Source: Bacteroidales bacterium UBA3724
Lineage (GTDB): Bacteria; Bacteroidota; Bacteroidia; Bacteroidales; P3
Direction: 5' to 3'
DNA: 15,690 nt
NCBI GenBank assembly: GCA_002371315.1
Contig: DFHL01000029.1
Span: 1 to 15,690, forward strand
In this document: positions 14,512-15,690 of the stretch, one piece after another
Numbering within the stretch: position 1 is the first letter of the stretch
Layout: every line of letters begins with the position of its first letter
The notes under the pieces: generated by a model
The model's input: the letters and a program-made list of their open reading frames with translations, nothing else
What the model was told of the DNA's origin: nothing
Databases searched by the model: none
Position numbers and translations under genes: made by a program

Positions 14512-15594
14512 TCATTCGCCTTCGTCGTTTAGTTTTTCTTCTATTTCTTCTATGGTTGGAAGAGCGCCTTCCACTTTTACAGGGTAGAATTGTTCTAATT
14601 CGTATGATGAAATAGCAATGGGTTGATTACTGGACTCCAGGGAATATCGTGCCAATAATCCATTCTTTTTCTTACAAACAAGAAGTCCTATTGTTGGATT
14701 GTCGTCCGGACGCTTCAAGATGTGATTGCAGACGACGATATAACCACCTATTTGTCCTACATCTGGAAGATCAAATTCATCAATCTTTACTTCCACAACG
14801 ACATAGCATCTCAGTTTTAGATGGTAAAATAACAGGTCGATAAACTTTTCTTTTTCACCAATTTGCAATCTATATTCACGGCCAACATAAGAGAATCCCG
14901 AACCTAACTCTACAAGAAAATTTGTGATATTGGTGAGCAACGCCTCTTTCAACTTTTTCTCATTGTATTTTCCCTTAATGCCTGCAAAAGCAAAACTATA
15001 AGGGTCTTTTGTCACTTCCTGAGCCAGATCACTGTCAGGTGCGGGAAGAGCAACTGAGAAATTTGTGAGTGCCTTTCCCTGGCGTTCATAAAGCCCAGTG
15101 TCTATCCAGTTAAGTAACATCGCCCTGCTCCATCCATTTTCAAGAGTTTGGTTTACGAAAAACAGTGCTTTTTGTGGATTGTCGGAGCATCGGTCTATAA
15201 TGAGTCTATGGTGCCCCCAAGGTATGCTGCACAATTCTTCCACAAGTTGTGGAAGATTCTTGCTGTCCAAATTCTCCACAAGTTGTGGAAGATTTTCAAT
15301 AACTTGATTGTAAAGCAAATAAAACCTCTTACAATATCTAATATTCGATTCCGAAAGACCTTCAACATCGGGTATCTCTTTTTTCAAGTCCCTGCTGAGT
15401 GTTGCATAGAACTTAGAACCGTATTTATTCTCATCCTGTCGTTCTGCAATATCTTTGCCCAAACTAAGGTTGAACAGAAGCTGCTCCGTATTCACCTTTA
15501 CTGCGGCTTTTATCTGGCTTTGACGGTACCTTATGACAAGATTCTTCACCCAATGTGTGTAATCCTTGTCTAATATTGTAATTGACTTGTTCAT
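14512..15594 (-). CDS. YhcG/DUF1016-family PDDEXK nuclease domain protein
   Basis: This is a 360-residue member of the YhcG family. The N-terminal DUF1016_N helical domain spans about 10-180, with IPWGHHRLIIDR at 124-135 and NGWSRAMLLNWIDTGLYERQGKALTNF at 153-179. The C-terminal PDDEXK nuclease domain spans about 195-340, with GSGFSYVGREYRL (231-243), catalytic Asp253 in FIDLLFYH, the ExK pair Glu268/Lys270 in YVVVEVK, and DDNPTIGLLVCKKKN (297-311). The active-site residues appear intact. Family members occur in defence islands and near restriction systems and are suspected DNA or RNA nucleases, but the substrate is unsettled. Residues 101-119 contain the duplicated heptapeptide NLPQLVE. The gene is clearly AT-richer than the housekeeping genes to its left, which points to horizontal transfer. 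No partner gene is visible in the window. Confidence 0.9.
   Translation of the reverse strand: MNKSITILDKDYTHWVKNLVIRYRQSQIKAAVKVNTEQLLFNLSLGKDIAERQDENKYGSKFYATLSRDLKKEIPDVEGLSESNIRYCKRFYLLYNQVIENLPQLVENLDSKNLPQLVEELCSIPWGHHRLIIDRCSDNPQKALFFVNQTLENGWSRAMLLNWIDTGLYERQGKALTNFSVALPAPDSDLAQEVTKDPYSFAFAGIKGKYNEKKLKEALLTNITNFLVELGSGFSYVGREYRLQIGEKEKFIDLLFYHLKLRCYVVVEVKIDEFDLPDVGQIGGYIVVCNHILKRPDDNPTIGLLVCKKKNGLLARYSLESSNQPIAISSYELEQFYPVKVEGALPTIEEIEEKLNDEGE
15239..15294. repeat. Duplicated self-complementary 20-mer within the yhcG-like gene
   Basis: TCCACAAGTTGTGGAAGATT occurs at 15239-15258 and again at 15275-15294, a period of 36 bases or 12 codons. Each copy contains a palindrome CCACAA-G-TTGTGG, extended to CTTCCACAA-G-TTGTGGAAG in the first copy. 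It encodes the repeated NLPQLVE. Confidence 0.85.
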
Positions 15595-15690
15595 ATATGG
15601 TTTGGTTTATTCCAATAACATTATTTTTCGTTTTCCCAGGTTTTGTCTTACATCTATAACATTGGATGTGTCATATCTCAATAATTGTTT

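Larger units (their letters stand above)
14301..15690. repeat. 20-bp direct repeats flanking the yhcG-like gene
   Basis: TCATATCTCA-TTAATTGTTT at 14301-14320 and TCATATCTCA-ATAATTGTTT at 15671-15690 differ at one base. The first copy lies immediately downstream of the YdeI-family promoter. The second is at the window edge, so any promoter beyond it cannot be seen. They may be copies of a promoter-proximal leader or traces of an insertion. Confidence 0.5.

Overview
The window reads as a chromosomal segment from a member of the Bacteroidota, most likely order Bacteroidales. The gene set fits that phylum. Several intergenic regions carry the TAnnTTTG -7 box of the Bacteroidota housekeeping promoter, and one site has the full TTTG-N19-TAnnTTTG form. 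Lipoproteins are frequent. The genus cannot be read from the sequence alone. Every protein gene I can support lies on the minus strand, so transcription runs from high to low coordinates.

Region A (10941 down to 1) is a dense run of mostly housekeeping genes: an M17 leucyl aminopeptidase, pdxA (pyridoxal phosphate synthesis), polA (DNA polymerase I), ruvC (Holliday junction resolvase), a LeuT/MhsT-type sodium symporter, a transglutaminase-like lipoprotein, truA (tRNA pseudouridine synthase), prmA (ribosomal protein L11 methyltransferase) and the N-terminal part of a YpfJ-like zinc metallopeptidase cut by the window edge. Gaps from pdxA to truA are 6 to 63 bases, which suggests shared transcripts. 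polA and ruvC (11 bases apart) both act in DNA repair and recombination. The symporter and the lipoprotein (6 bases apart) look like an envelope pair.

Region B (10942-11921) holds no convincing protein gene. It contains a GC-balanced hairpin, a plus-strand promoter leading into a compact, potentially structured RNA with a 16-codon mini-ORF, a 164-bp MITE-like element with imperfect terminal inverted repeats, and a 110-bp palindrome built from nine 11-bp units.

Region C (11922-14430) has a small secreted protein, a DUF3828-like lipoprotein and a short YdeI-family protein. Octamer repeat arrays lie between them. Related octamer words occur in two 5' leaders, upstream of a promoter, and inside the lipoprotein coding sequence, where exactly nine octamers (72 bp, 24 codons) keep the frame. 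A differently worded octamer array separates truA from prmA.

Region D (14431-15690) is an AT-rich segment with a YhcG/DUF1016-family PDDEXK nuclease, probably acquired by transfer. It lies between two nearly identical 20-bp direct repeats.

The observations most worth following are the octamer and 11-mer arrays (including the in-frame one), the structured RNA candidate, and a polA whose proofreading active site appears to be lost while its polymerase and 5'-nuclease sites are intact.
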